NCBI GenBank assembly: GCA_002714465.1
Contig: PAXL01000056.1
Span: forward strand, 50,323 to 114,322
Direction: 5' to 3'
Length of the DNA stretch: 64,000 bases
Origin: Gemmatimonadota bacterium
GTDB taxonomy: Bacteria > Latescibacterota > UBA2968
The stretch's first letter is position 1. Every line of letters starts with the position of its first letter. The translations under genes were made by a program, and so were the position numbers. Below the pieces are notes generated by a model, which worked only from the letters and a program-made list of their open reading frames with translations, did no database searches and was not told the DNA's origin. Below are positions 43,412 through 52,474 of the stretch, in pieces.

Positions 43412-43527
43412 ATTCGATCTAATTCGGTTTGTGTGGACACCTTTTGATAGCGGTTATGAAGAACGGCGATATGCCCTTTTCAGGCAAGGAAATTGCCGTG
43501 ATCGGCGCCTCCCGACGCCTGTCAACC

Positions 43528-43556
43528 TTGACTTGGAAAGTCCCCTCGTCTATTTT
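43528..43556 (+). promoter_or_regulatory. Sigma-70-type promoter of the T-box/pheST unit
   Basis: TTGACT (43528-43533) and TATTTT (43551-43556) are 17 bases apart, just upstream of the first T-box element. The -35 box matches 5 of 6 and the -10 box 4 of 6. Transcription would begin near 43563. Confidence 0.55.
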
Positions 43557-43562
43557 CCTCTC

Positions 43563-43835
43563 AACGGCAAAGACGGAGAAAAGTAGGCCGCGCCCACGCG
43601 CAAAGGGAGCGGGTGTCCAAGACTGAGAGCGCCCGTACGTGATGAGCGGCTGAAGTTCCCTCCCGAGCTGCAGTGCTGAAGCAATCGAAGTGTGTAGGTG
43701 CTGCCGGACGTCTCCCGTAATCGAGAGGGGCAGTGATAGCTGCCCACAAGCGCTGGTCAAGCGACCGGAATTAGGGTGGTACCGCGGAAGCCTTCGAGCT
43801 CTTTCGTCCCTTTGGATGAAGGGGCTTTTTCTATT
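43563..43835 (+). promoter_or_regulatory. T-box riboswitch (tRNA-Phe sensing) ahead of pheST
   Basis: The conserved T-box sequence AGGGTGGTACCGCG is at 43773-43786, the bulge that pairs with the free 3' end of uncharged tRNA. It is followed by a terminator stem CTCTTTCGTCC (43799-43809)/GGATGAAGGGG (43814-43824) with TTTTTCTATTTT. A TTC phenylalanine codon at 43656-43658 within GAAGTTCCC is in the expected place for the specifier, followed by AGTGTGTAGG and GCCGGACGTCTCCCGTAATC elements as in other T-boxes. The downstream gene encodes PheRS, matching the codon. Uncharged tRNA-Phe should favour antitermination. Confidence 0.92.
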
Positions 43836-44139
43836 TTGAGGCGGGAACGCTAAGTCGAAAAGAAAAGCGACCCAAGGATAACCACGAAGACATAAAGGCA
43901 CCAAGAATGCCTGGGACTGGGGTCGGGAGCCCCGAAGGGGCGTGGCGCAAATAGCCGACGAGCCTGCAGGAGAAAGCCCCTGGATAGACGCAAGACACAC
44001 GCAGGCGCCGCTGTGTAGGAGCGGGGAAGCCATTCCGTATTCCCCTGCGCCCAAGAACAAAACCAATCAATCATCTGAATACACAACCGCTTCACCATGG
44101 TCTCTCAACACGAAACGAGATGACTACCAAAGGATCACG
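43836..44139. other. Repeat-like spacer between T-box terminator and pheS
   Basis: About 300 bases with no supported gene. It contains AACCACGAAGACATAAAGGC, like a short degenerate repeat seen in many environmental genomes, and GCCCC (43929-43933)/GGGGC (43937-43941) in a REP-like palindrome followed by CGTGGCGCAAATAGCC. The pheS reading frame is open through part of it, but the protein resembles nothing before 44140. Confidence 0.45.
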
Positions 44140-45696
44140 ATGCCACACATAGATCTATCATCACTACACGCGCTCGAGATCAAGACACTCCGTGCGTTCG
44201 AATCCGATCGAGAGGTAACTCTCTCCGACGGGGTGCTCGCCGAAGCAACCGGACTGGGCGCAGGACAGGTTCGCCGAGCGGTCGAGTGGCTGATCTCCAA
44301 ATCTTTGATGGAGGTAGCCAACGAATCGAACGACACTAGCGTCGCGTTGACCGATATCGGGAAGATCCAGCTCAAGGCGGGTACATCACCCGAATCGGCG
44401 CTCTTGACCCGTGCCGGTAAAGGACCGGTCACACTCAAGAATCTTCAAGGAGACGATCGCTTTGGAAAGGGTGACTGGGGGAGCGCCTTCGGCGGTCTGA
44501 TGAAGGAAGGTGTGATCGACACCGACGGTCCGAACATCGTGATCAAGGACGCGGAGCAGTCCGCGTTCTACACCAAAGCACTGTTCGACGACCTGATCGG
44601 ACGCTTCTCGGACGACCCCGAAGGCGCACTGACCATCAAGTCGTTCTCGGAGGCGATGCAGGCGCACGCACGAGAGGCTGCCACCGGTCCGGGGAAAAGT
44701 AAGTCACCCGTCAGACTCGTCGAACAGGTTGTGCGTGACTACTCGCTGACACCGGATGGCGTGTCCGCCCTCCAAGGCGTGCTGGCAGATAACATGACCG
44801 GTGAAGAAGTCTCTCAGCTCACACCGGACATGATTCAGTCTGGTGGTTGGAAGAGTGTTGGGTTCCGTCGATACGATCTATCTATCAAACCGCCACGGAT
44901 CCAGATCGGGCGGCACCATGCGTACAGGTCCTATCTGGACCAGGTGCGCAAGAAGCTTCTTTCGCTTGGGTTCGAAGAGATGAAGGGGCCCCTCATCGAG
45001 ACCGAGTTCTGGAACATGGACGCGCTGTTTATGCCGCAGTTCCACGCAGCCCGGAACATCCACGACGCCTACTTCATCAGCGAGCCTTCGGAATCAAAGG
45101 GTCCCGAAGAACCACATTTCAGCAGTGTCGGACAGTCGCATCGCGACGGTGGGGATACGGGCTCTCGCGGCTGGCGTTACCTCTTCGATCCGGAGCGATC
45201 CCGCCGCCTTCTGATGCGAACACAGGGCACGGCGTTGTCTGCGCGCACCCTGGGGTCGGGTCCAAACATCCCTGGTAAGTATTTCGCCATCGCCCGATGC
45301 TTCCGACCGGACGAAATCGACGCAACACACGGCGCCGAGTTCAACCAGGTCGAGGGAATCGTGCTGGGCGACTCGATCAACTTCCGTTCGCTTCTCGGTC
45401 TGCTCAAGCTTTTTGCTCTCGAGGTCGCCGAATCCGAGGAAGTGCGATACGTGCCAGATTACTTCCCGTTCACCGAGCCGTCAGTGGAACTCCAGGCAAA
45501 GCACCCCGATCTCGGCTGGATCGAACTCGGTGGCGCGGGGCTCTTCCGTCCTGAGCTCACAAATCCTCTCGGTGTCAACGTACCAGTCATCGCGTGGGGC
45601 TTAGGCGTGGACCGGATGGCAATGGTCTCTTTGGGCGTAAACGACATCCGTGATCTGTTCAGCACCGATCTCGAGTATCTTAGGAACCAGCGATAG
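44140..45696 (+). CDS. pheS: Phenylalanyl-tRNA synthetase alpha subunit, archaeal/eukaryotic type
   Basis: The 518-residue alpha subunit is much longer than bacterial PheS (~340) and has the winged-helix N-terminus of archaeal/eukaryotic enzymes (LSSLHALEIKTLRAFESDRE, then GLGAGQVRRAVEWLISKSLM). The class II core shows GRHHAYRSYLDQVRKKLLSL, LIETEFWNMDALFMPQFHAA, RTQGTALSAR (motif 2 region), FAIARCFRPDEIDATHGAEF and GLGVDRMAM (motif 3). It activates Phe with ATP and charges tRNA-Phe as an alpha2beta2 enzyme. ATG 44140 has AAAGGATC upstream; a start at 43942 is rejected. pheT follows after nine bases. Confidence 0.95.
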   Translation: MPHIDLSSLHALEIKTLRAFESDREVTLSDGVLAEATGLGAGQVRRAVEWLISKSLMEVANESNDTSVALTDIGKIQLKAGTSPESALLTRAGKGPVTLKNLQGDDRFGKGDWGSAFGGLMKEGVIDTDGPNIVIKDAEQSAFYTKALFDDLIGRFSDDPEGALTIKSFSEAMQAHAREAATGPGKSKSPVRLVEQVVRDYSLTPDGVSALQGVLADNMTGEEVSQLTPDMIQSGGWKSVGFRRYDLSIKPPRIQIGRHHAYRSYLDQVRKKLLSLGFEEMKGPLIETEFWNMDALFMPQFHAARNIHDAYFISEPSESKGPEEPHFSSVGQSHRDGGDTGSRGWRYLFDPERSRRLLMRTQGTALSARTLGSGPNIPGKYFAIARCFRPDEIDATHGAEFNQVEGIVLGDSINFRSLLGLLKLFALEVAESEEVRYVPDYFPFTEPSVELQAKHPDLGWIELGGAGLFRPELTNPLGVNVPVIAWGLGVDRMAMVSLGVNDIRDLFSTDLEYLRNQR

Positions 45697-45705
45697 GGAC
45701 GAAGA

Positions 45706-47376
45706 ATGCCAACCATTTCAGTCATAAAGTCGGACCTGGAGAGACTCGCGGGGCAAACCTACAAGCTGCCTGAGCTCGAAGAAGCGCTCGAGTATGCAAA
45801 GGCCGAAGTGAAGGCAGAGGGTGACGAGCTCAGGATCCAGCTCAAGGACACAAACCGTCCCGATCTCTGGTGTACTGAGGGACTCGCCCGAGCAATCAAG
45901 GGATACCGCGAAACGCAGTTCGACGCCTATGCCTTCTTCACGGAGGGCGATTCAGACCTTACGATCACCGTCGACCCCCGTCTCGAACACATCCGCCCCT
46001 TCGTCGCGGGCTTCGAATGCTCAGGTGTCGAAATAGGCGATCACGCGCTGACCCAGCTCATCGAAATGCAGGAGCGTTTGTGCGACAACTACGGACGCGG
46101 TCGCAGCTCGATCGCCGTCGGGATCTACGACGCGTCAGACATCGTTTATCCGGTCCGATATGAGGCCGTCTCACCCAATACACGATTCACCCCTCTGGAG
46201 TCGGAGACCGAGATGTCTCTGAGCCAGATCCTGACAGACCACCCGACTGGGCAGACCTACGCGCATCTGCTGGAGGGGTATCAGCAGTATCCCCTCCTCC
46301 GTGACTCCCGTGACGCAGTCCTGTCGATGCCGCCGATTATCAACAGCGCATCGCTCGGTCGTGTCGAAGTCGGCGACTCACATCTCTTCATCGAGGCAAC
46401 GGGAACGGTCCTAGATCACGTGCTCCACACGATCGCCATCTTCGCAGTCAATCTGGCCGATCGTGGTGCAAAAATCACTCCGGCCACCGTCCAGTACTCC
46501 TATGACACCCCGCGAGGACGTGAGATCCGTTGTCCATATGACGTCACCGAGCCAATCACAACCGACTTGGCTGGTATTCGGAAGGTAGCGGGAACCGATC
46601 TAACCGAGAACGACATCACGACCGCCCTGATCCGTATGGGCTACCGCGACATCACGCTTTCCGACGGAAACCTGACCATTTCCTCAGCCCCTTATCGGGA
46701 CGATCTGCTGCACCCGGTCGACGTGATCGAGGACATCATCGTGGGTGTTGGCTACGAGACCTTCGATCCCGTGATGCCCGAAGACTTCACGATCGGGAAG
46801 TCAGCGGCCGTCGAAGATTTGTCCGATTGTGTGCGGGATCTTCTGGTGGGATCCGGATTTCAGGAGGCGTTTCTGCCCGTTCTGGGATCTCGTGAAAATC
46901 AGACCACGCGGATGCGAAACGAGGATGCGCCCGTCATCCTGATTTCCAACCCGATGTCGGAGCACTACGGCTGCGCCCGGTGTTCGCTGATCCCGGGTCT
47001 GCTCAGCGTCGAAGAAACGAGCAGAAGGGCGACCTACCCTCATCACCTGTTCGAAGTCGGAGAAGTCGCGCTTCAGGATCCTTCCGAGCACTACGGCACA
47101 CGTACGGACACGCGTGTCGCCGCGATGATTGCATCGGAAGAGGCGAACCTGTCGGGTGTGCAGAGCTACCTGGAGGCACTCGCCTATTACCTAAAGTTCG
47201 AATACGAGGTAAGAGGAATCGACAACCCGTCATACCTGTCCGGCCGTGTCGGCGAGGTGGTCAGGGACGGGAAGACGTACGGGTTGATAGGCGAATTGCA
47301 TCCCGAAGTGCTCGAAGCCTGGAACTTGTCCGTGCCCGTCAGCGTGTTTGAGGTCGACCTGCGAATCGTTCCCTGA
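45706..47376 (+). CDS. pheT: Phenylalanyl-tRNA synthetase beta subunit, archaeal/eukaryotic type
   Basis: The 556-residue subunit has the short archaeal/eukaryotic layout (~550) instead of the ~800 residues of bacterial PheT, and it lacks the N-terminal tRNA-binding EMAP-like and C-terminal anticodon-binding domains. It starts PTISVIKSDLERLAGQTYKL, has RIQLKDTNRPDLWCTEGLAR, the B3/B4 editing part (SIAVGIYDASDIVYPVRYEA), B5 with PYRDDLLHPVDVIEDIIVGV, and the inactive class II core ending FEVDLRIVP. It pairs with the alpha subunit and clears mischarged tyrosine. GACGAAG precedes the ATG. Confidence 0.95.
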   Translation: MPTISVIKSDLERLAGQTYKLPELEEALEYAKAEVKAEGDELRIQLKDTNRPDLWCTEGLARAIKGYRETQFDAYAFFTEGDSDLTITVDPRLEHIRPFVAGFECSGVEIGDHALTQLIEMQERLCDNYGRGRSSIAVGIYDASDIVYPVRYEAVSPNTRFTPLESETEMSLSQILTDHPTGQTYAHLLEGYQQYPLLRDSRDAVLSMPPIINSASLGRVEVGDSHLFIEATGTVLDHVLHTIAIFAVNLADRGAKITPATVQYSYDTPRGREIRCPYDVTEPITTDLAGIRKVAGTDLTENDITTALIRMGYRDITLSDGNLTISSAPYRDDLLHPVDVIEDIIVGVGYETFDPVMPEDFTIGKSAAVEDLSDCVRDLLVGSGFQEAFLPVLGSRENQTTRMRNEDAPVILISNPMSEHYGCARCSLIPGLLSVEETSRRATYPHHLFEVGEVALQDPSEHYGTRTDTRVAAMIASEEANLSGVQSYLEALAYYLKFEYEVRGIDNPSYLSGRVGEVVRDGKTYGLIGELHPEVLEAWNLSVPVSVFEVDLRIVP

Positions 47377-47413
47377 GAAGGACGTCAACATCAAACAGAA
47401 GGATTGAAGATCC

Positions 47414-48415
47414 ATGCCTAACATTGCTTTTCTATCCACTGCTCACACCCACACAAAGGGCTTTCTCAAGGCTGTCAGCGAACGGGACGGCAGCGACATC
47501 GTCGCCATCTGGGACGATATGGAGAACCGCGGACAAAATTTCGCGAACGAATACGGTGCCGAATTCTCTGCAGACCTAGACGCAGTCGTCGGACGCGACG
47601 ATGTAGACGGGTTCATCGTCTGTGTCGAGAACACCAAGCATCTTCCGCTGCTTGAGGCGGCGATCCCGACAAAGAAACCCATCTTCTGTGAAAAGCCGTT
47701 CATGACAACCGTCGAGGACGCGCTAAAGGCCGTCTCCTTGATTCGTGAACACGGGACGATCGTGCACATGGGGTACTTCCAGCCCTTCTCTGCTGAGATG
47801 CAGGGCGTGATTGCGCACGTCGATTCCGGCGCACTCGGGAACCTCACCCACGCACGCTACCGGAACGCACACCACGCCGCATACGGCCGCTGGTTCGATT
47901 CCGACGAGCTTGCCTGGTTCCACAACCCCGCGCTTGCAGGCGGCGGGGCGTTCATGGATATGGGCACACACGCCGTTCACCTGATGCGAACGATCCTCGG
48001 GCCGGTCAAGGAAGTACTCGCCACGATCTCGAATGTCTCAGGCATCTACAACGACGTCGATGACAACGGTGTGGCCATGTTCAGATTCGAGAATGGTGTT
48101 GTGGCAACCGTCGAAGGATCGTGGGTCCAAACCGGCGGACCGAGATCGCTCGAGGTCATCGGCTCCGACGCAACACTCTTCGAAAAGAGTGGTCGTGGCT
48201 TTGTCACACAGAAGCCACGCGAAGAACCCGAAGACATCGCAACCGGCACCGAACGCCCCACTCGCGTCGATCGACTTGTAGCCGCGATCAACGGCGAACT
48301 CACAGCAGAAGAACTCGACGCCGACCTGGCCTGTGCCGTCGACGCCGTCGCCATAATGGAAGCCTGCTACAAATCGAACGAATCAAAACAGTGGGAACTC
48401 GTCACAAAGGTTTGA
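47414..48415 (+). CDS. Gfo/Idh/MocA-family NAD(P)-dependent oxidoreductase
   Basis: The 333-residue protein has an N-terminal Rossmann domain (MPNIAFLSTAHTHTKGFLKA; the usual GxGxxG is degenerate), FIVCVENTKHLPLLEAAIPT, the EKP motif in KKPIFCEKPFMTT with the catalytic Lys, and an alpha/beta C-terminal domain with AGGGAFMDMGTHAVHLMRTI containing the late DxxxH pair. These enzymes oxidise or reduce sugars, inositols and similar compounds. The first glycine loop being unusual may change cofactor preference. AGAAGGAT precedes the ATG. It follows pheT by 37 bases and could be co-transcribed. Confidence 0.9.
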   Translation: MPNIAFLSTAHTHTKGFLKAVSERDGSDIVAIWDDMENRGQNFANEYGAEFSADLDAVVGRDDVDGFIVCVENTKHLPLLEAAIPTKKPIFCEKPFMTTVEDALKAVSLIREHGTIVHMGYFQPFSAEMQGVIAHVDSGALGNLTHARYRNAHHAAYGRWFDSDELAWFHNPALAGGGAFMDMGTHAVHLMRTILGPVKEVLATISNVSGIYNDVDDNGVAMFRFENGVVATVEGSWVQTGGPRSLEVIGSDATLFEKSGRGFVTQKPREEPEDIATGTERPTRVDRLVAAINGELTAEELDADLACAVDAVAIMEACYKSNESKQWELVTKV

Positions 48416-48461
48416 CGTAACCGCCAACTTCCAGTCGGCGCTGGTTCACCCTAATAAATCG

Positions 48462-48491
48462 GAAGCCCTTGAGTTTTGACTCAGGGGCTTC
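48462..48491 (+). terminator. Intrinsic terminator after the oxidoreductase gene
   Basis: GAAGCCCTTGAG (48462-48473) and CTCAGGGGCTTC (48480-48491), loop TTTTGA, then TTCTTT. It ends the pheST-oxidoreductase transcript just before the ABC-F gene. Confidence 0.85.
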
Positions 48492-48503
48492 TTCTTTGAA
48501 CCT

Positions 48504-50264
48504 ATGGCCCTAGCAACGCTCAGCGACCTGTCTATCGGATTCGGCGGCCCTCCCCTGCTTGAGGGCGCCCGACTCCAGATTCAGAAGAATGAACGTGTCT
48601 GTCTTCTTGGGCGGAACGGCGCGGGCAAGTCTACCCTCTTGAAGATAATCACTGGTGATCTCAACCCGGACTTCGGTACCGTCTCTCTCAAAGAGGGCAT
48701 CCGTGTGGCACTCCTCGGGCAGGATATCCCTGATGGCATCGGACCGACGATTCGTGACGCTGTCTCCGAACACGCACCAGAAACTCTATCGGGTCCACCG
48801 GTCGTGGATACCGTTCTGAGCCAGATGGGTCTCGACGGCCGTGCACCATTCGAGTCTCTCTCGGTCGGCATGAAGCGACGTACACTTCTGACTCGCGCCC
48901 TGGCCACACAACCTGATCTGCTCCTCCTCGACGAACCGACAAACCACCTCGACATCGACGCCATTCTCTGGCTCGAGGACTTCCTTCGAAAACGGCGCGG
49001 TGCGCTCCTCTTCATCACACACGATCGATCTCTCACTCAGCGACTGGCAACCCGGATCGTCGAGATCGAAATGGGTCACCTCAAAAGCTGGAACTGTGAC
49101 TACCGCACGTATCTGCACCGCCGGGAAGCACAACAGGAAGCAGACGTAGCTCAGTCCGAGCAGTTCGCGCGCAAGCTGAGCGAGGAGGAAGCCTGGATTC
49201 GGCGGGGTATCCAAGCACGTCGCACTCGGAACCAGGGACGTGTCCGGGCCCTGGAGCGGGCGCGAGAAGAGCAACGTCGCAGACGGAAGCGTGTCGGTGA
49301 GGCACGGATCCAACTCCAAGAAGCCGAGAAAACCAGCCGGCGTATTATCGAGGCGAAAAACCTCACCTTCTCGTATGGATACGAACCCGTCATCGAGGAC
49401 TTCGGAACCACGATTCTTCGAGGGGACAAGATTGGCCTGATCGGGCCTAACGGATCGGGCAAGACGACCCTTCTAAGACTGCTCCTCGGCGATCTCTCAC
49501 CACAGGCGGGCTCGGTTAGCCACGGACTTCGTCTCGAGGTCGCCTACTTCGACCAGACGCGTGCACAGCTCGACGACTCGAAGACCGTTTTCGATTCCGT
49601 TGCCAATGGCAGCGATCGGCTTTCCGTCAACGGCAAGATCAGGCACGTCTATGCCTATCTCGAAGACTTCCTTTTCCCGAGGTCTCGATCACGAAGCCTG
49701 GTTCGGGTCCTGTCAGGCGGAGAACGAAACAGACTTCTTCTCGCGAAGCTCTTTGCCACTCCCGCAAACGTCCTTGCCCTCGATGAGCCAACCAACGATC
49801 TCGACACGGAAACACTCGAAATTCTGGAGGCTACCCTCGTCGAGTTCTCGGGAACTGTACTCGTCGTCAGCCACGACCGCACCTTCTTGGACAACGTGGT
49901 CACCAGCACGATCGTCCTCGACGAGGGTAAAACAACCGAGTATGTCGGAGGCTACAACGACTACCTGCGTCAGCGTCCGGAACGATCGCCCGCGCCAGCT
50001 CCAACGCCAAAGGAGAAGGTGACCAAGCCTCAAAGCTCGAACCACAAGCTCTCGAACAAGGAACGCATAGAGCTCGATGAGATGCCCGACAGGATCGACG
50101 CCCTCGAATCCGAGCGTGACAAGCTTCACAAGAAGCTTTCAGACCCGGCAGTGTATCAGAATGGTGCAGACATCCCCCCTATGAACGCGAGACTCGCCGA
50201 AATCGACATCGAGCTCGACGCTGCTCTGGAGAGATGGGAGGAGTTGGACGCCCTCAGCACCTAG
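48504..50264 (+). CDS. uup: ABC-F ATPase, Uup-like
   Basis: The 586-residue soluble protein has two ATP-binding cassettes: Walker A GRNGAGKST at 36-44, LSVGMKRR signature and LLLLDEPTNHLDID Walker B; then GPNGSGKTT near 318, LSGGERNR and VLALDEPTNDLDTE. A charged helical linker (ARRTRNQGRVRALERAREEQ) separates them and a C-terminal coiled coil (about 515-586) is present, as in Uup. ABC-F proteins act on ribosomes or, for Uup, in DNA-linked processes. The start is 12 bases after a terminator, with no clear ribosome-binding site. Confidence 0.93.
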   Translation: MALATLSDLSIGFGGPPLLEGARLQIQKNERVCLLGRNGAGKSTLLKIITGDLNPDFGTVSLKEGIRVALLGQDIPDGIGPTIRDAVSEHAPETLSGPPVVDTVLSQMGLDGRAPFESLSVGMKRRTLLTRALATQPDLLLLDEPTNHLDIDAILWLEDFLRKRRGALLFITHDRSLTQRLATRIVEIEMGHLKSWNCDYRTYLHRREAQQEADVAQSEQFARKLSEEEAWIRRGIQARRTRNQGRVRALERAREEQRRRRKRVGEARIQLQEAEKTSRRIIEAKNLTFSYGYEPVIEDFGTTILRGDKIGLIGPNGSGKTTLLRLLLGDLSPQAGSVSHGLRLEVAYFDQTRAQLDDSKTVFDSVANGSDRLSVNGKIRHVYAYLEDFLFPRSRSRSLVRVLSGGERNRLLLAKLFATPANVLALDEPTNDLDTETLEILEATLVEFSGTVLVVSHDRTFLDNVVTSTIVLDEGKTTEYVGGYNDYLRQRPERSPAPAPTPKEKVTKPQSSNHKLSNKERIELDEMPDRIDALESERDKLHKKLSDPAVYQNGADIPPMNARLAEIDIELDAALERWEELDALST

Positions 50265-50810
50265 CCAGCGCGCGCATTGCGATACGCACCAACTTTTCGC
50301 TACATTTTCGCATCCTTTTCAGGCGACCGTGCAGACCCCGCGACAAAACACGCTCGAAAAACTGAGCATCCGGACAACCGTGCGTTGGGGCTACGACCCG
50401 ACCGAGGCAACTGTCAACTAAGCAGACCACGTCTCTCTCCTTCACCTGCACTACGAAAAAGACGGCGAAGGCGCCGACATCGGCGAAGGTCTGATGTGTG
50501 ACTATCCGCGTTCCTTTCGGCTGTGAAAGACACAGACTACGATGACTGGGTCGTTGTATGTCCCAATGGACAGAAGCCAGCAGAAGAGAGCACTGCGGCC
50601 AAACTTACTTGCACTAAGCCGATCGTATACTAGCTGTAATGAGCACGGAATTTAACCGTTCACCCCAAGTGGCTTCCGACGCAGCTTGAAGCTGTATCGC
50701 GGGGCCCTTCCAATATCAGTTACAAGGCGCTTCTCTACTGACACCCTGGGAACCAGACTTATAAACAAAGACACGATGCGGCCGGTCAAGGCGGCCTAAT
50801 TGAGGACACT
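50265..50810. other. Gene-free stretch, possible relic
   Basis: One frame reads TTVRWGYDPTEATVN, a stop, then LHLHYEKDGEGADIGEGLMC, which looks protein-like but matches no family I can name. The promoter of the oxidoreductase at 50811 should be near the end. Confidence 0.3.
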
Positions 50811-52022
50811 GTGATGATGTCAGATGTAAGAGTCGGAATACTGGGACTCGGACGCGGCTTCGCCCACCTCCGTAATTTCCTCGCAACTGAGGGCTGCCAC
50901 GTCGTCGGGGCGTGCGACTGGTATGAGTCTCGCCACGAGAGGGCCAGAGAGCACCTGACAGTCGTTGAAAAGCAGACCAAGCTGTTCAAGGAGCCGGAGC
51001 AACTCCTAGAGCTCGGGCTGGACGCAATGGTCATCGCGAGCCACGGCAAGGTGCAGGTCGAACACGCGTGTCTCGCGATGGAAGCCGGATGTCACGTGGT
51101 TTCGGAAGTCCCCGGCGCCTACACATACGATGAAGTCGTTCAACTTCGTGATACTGTCGAGCGTACCGGCAAGACATACATGCTCGCCGAGAACACCTGC
51201 TTCTGGGACTTTTTTCGCTATTTCCGGAAGTGGATTACAGACGACCTGTTCGGTTACATCTCGCTGGCCGAGGGCGAGTATCTTCACTACCTCCCGAACA
51301 CCCTCCAGACACCCGAGGGCGATCGGCTGACACCCACACAGGTCAAACTTGAGACCCGAACCGACGCAGTACCGATCTGGCGTGCCGACCAGCCACCAAT
51401 CCAGTATCTCACGCACGATCTGGGTCCCCTCCTCGAGGTCCTCGACGACCGCTGCGTCTCAGTCACGTGTCGCAGCGCACAATCAAAGTCACCTGAAGCC
51501 CCGCTGAGATCGGACGGTCAGATGGCGCTGTTCGAGACAGCGAAGGGACACATCATCAAGATTCTCGTCACACTCAACACGAGATGTCCCAATGAGCATC
51601 GCTATCGTCTCTTTGGGACAGACGGGAGCGCGGAGTGGTTCGGCTACGAACAGTTCGCAAGACGTTTGACGAGAGATCAGGAGACGAGGAGTGGTTGGGA
51701 ACGGATCCCCATCGGCTACGCCGCTCGCGAAGATGACACAACGACCGGACACGGAGGCTCCGACTCGAAGATCGCGAAAGCCTTCATCAACGCGATTCGT
51801 GAAGGCAAGCCTTCGCCGATCGATGTCTACAGATGCATCGAGTACTGTCTACCGGGCATTCTAGCGAATAAGTCTGCAGAGCAGGGCGGGAAACCACTCG
51901 ATATTCCAGATCTACGACCGGCACCATTCGGAGGAACGGGATTCTGGGATATAGTTGGGCTGCCTGAGGCGAATCCGGAAGGAGGGAACTACAAAGATGA
52001 GCTCAGCCGTCTTGTGGGGTAA
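50811..52022 (+). CDS. Gfo/Idh/MocA-family oxidoreductase
   Basis: The 403-residue protein begins with a proper nucleotide-binding loop, VRVGILGLGRGFAHLRNFLA, followed by HVVGACDWYESRHERAREHL. The usual EKP motif is replaced: CHVVSEVPGAYTYDEVV has Val where the catalytic Lys is normally found, so chemistry may differ. The C-terminal domain has YLTHDLGPLLEVLDDRCVSV and GHGGSDSKIAKAFINAIREG. Start is GTG ATG ATG with TGAGGA upstream. A cupin gene follows 36 bases later; they probably form one transcript. Confidence 0.88.
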   Translation: MMMSDVRVGILGLGRGFAHLRNFLATEGCHVVGACDWYESRHERAREHLTVVEKQTKLFKEPEQLLELGLDAMVIASHGKVQVEHACLAMEAGCHVVSEVPGAYTYDEVVQLRDTVERTGKTYMLAENTCFWDFFRYFRKWITDDLFGYISLAEGEYLHYLPNTLQTPEGDRLTPTQVKLETRTDAVPIWRADQPPIQYLTHDLGPLLEVLDDRCVSVTCRSAQSKSPEAPLRSDGQMALFETAKGHIIKILVTLNTRCPNEHRYRLFGTDGSAEWFGYEQFARRLTRDQETRSGWERIPIGYAAREDDTTTGHGGSDSKIAKAFINAIREGKPSPIDVYRCIEYCLPGILANKSAEQGGKPLDIPDLRPAPFGGTGFWDIVGLPEANPEGGNYKDELSRLVG

Positions 52023-52058
52023 GACGAATTCAGAGTTATTGGTTCAGATGGTTAAGGC

Positions 52059-52442
52059 GTGAAGCCCGCAACCAAGCAACTGCCTGATCAACCGAATGTG
52101 ACGGCGCCTGATGGTAGCGCCGTCAGGATATTGCTCAAACTTGAATGCGGGAGTATGTCGCACTTCCATCTTGAGGCTGGTCGGACCTCGAAGGCGATCG
52201 TGCACCGGACAGTCGAAGAGATCTGGTATTGTATCGATGGTGATGGTCAGATGTGGCGGAAGACTGAAGAGGAAGAATCTGTTACTGCGATAAGACCAGG
52301 AACGTGTCTGACAATACCCGTGGGAACACACTTCCAGTTCAGGGCCAGAAATGACGGGCTGTCGTTCGTCGCCGTTACAATGCCCCCCTGGCCCGGCGAT
52401 GATGAAGCGGTATTCGTGGACGGGGTGTGGGAATCCACGTAG
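52059..52442 (+). CDS. Cupin protein paired with the oxidoreductase
   Basis: The 127-residue protein starts at GTG 52059. Cupin motif 1 reads HFHLEAGRTSKAIVHRTVEE and IWYCIDGDGQMWRK, motif 2 PGTCLTIPVGTHFQFRARN near 80-98. The first motif has fewer His than usual, so metal binding is uncertain. It ends with PWPGDDEAVFVDGVWEST. Its place after the Gfo/Idh gene suggests related sugar metabolism. Confidence 0.75.
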   Translation: MKPATKQLPDQPNVTAPDGSAVRILLKLECGSMSHFHLEAGRTSKAIVHRTVEEIWYCIDGDGQMWRKTEEEESVTAIRPGTCLTIPVGTHFQFRARNDGLSFVAVTMPPWPGDDEAVFVDGVWEST

Positions 52443-52474
52443 TTGGACCCTCCGGAAGCCACGTTCTTCTTCCC

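Noticed and set aside
43419..44066. 215-codon minus-strand ORF over the T-box region
   Set aside because: It lies across the T-box, terminator and repeat-like spacer, has no family resemblance and no ribosome-binding site. The RNA elements explain the sequence.
43942..44139. N-terminal extension of pheS by 66 codons
   Set aside because: The extension is encoded by repeat-like DNA and matches no PheS; the protein family begins at MPHIDLSS after a better start context.
44290..45330. Several 60-90 codon minus-strand ORFs opposite pheS
   Set aside because: Mirror frames of a G+C-rich coding gene without start signals.
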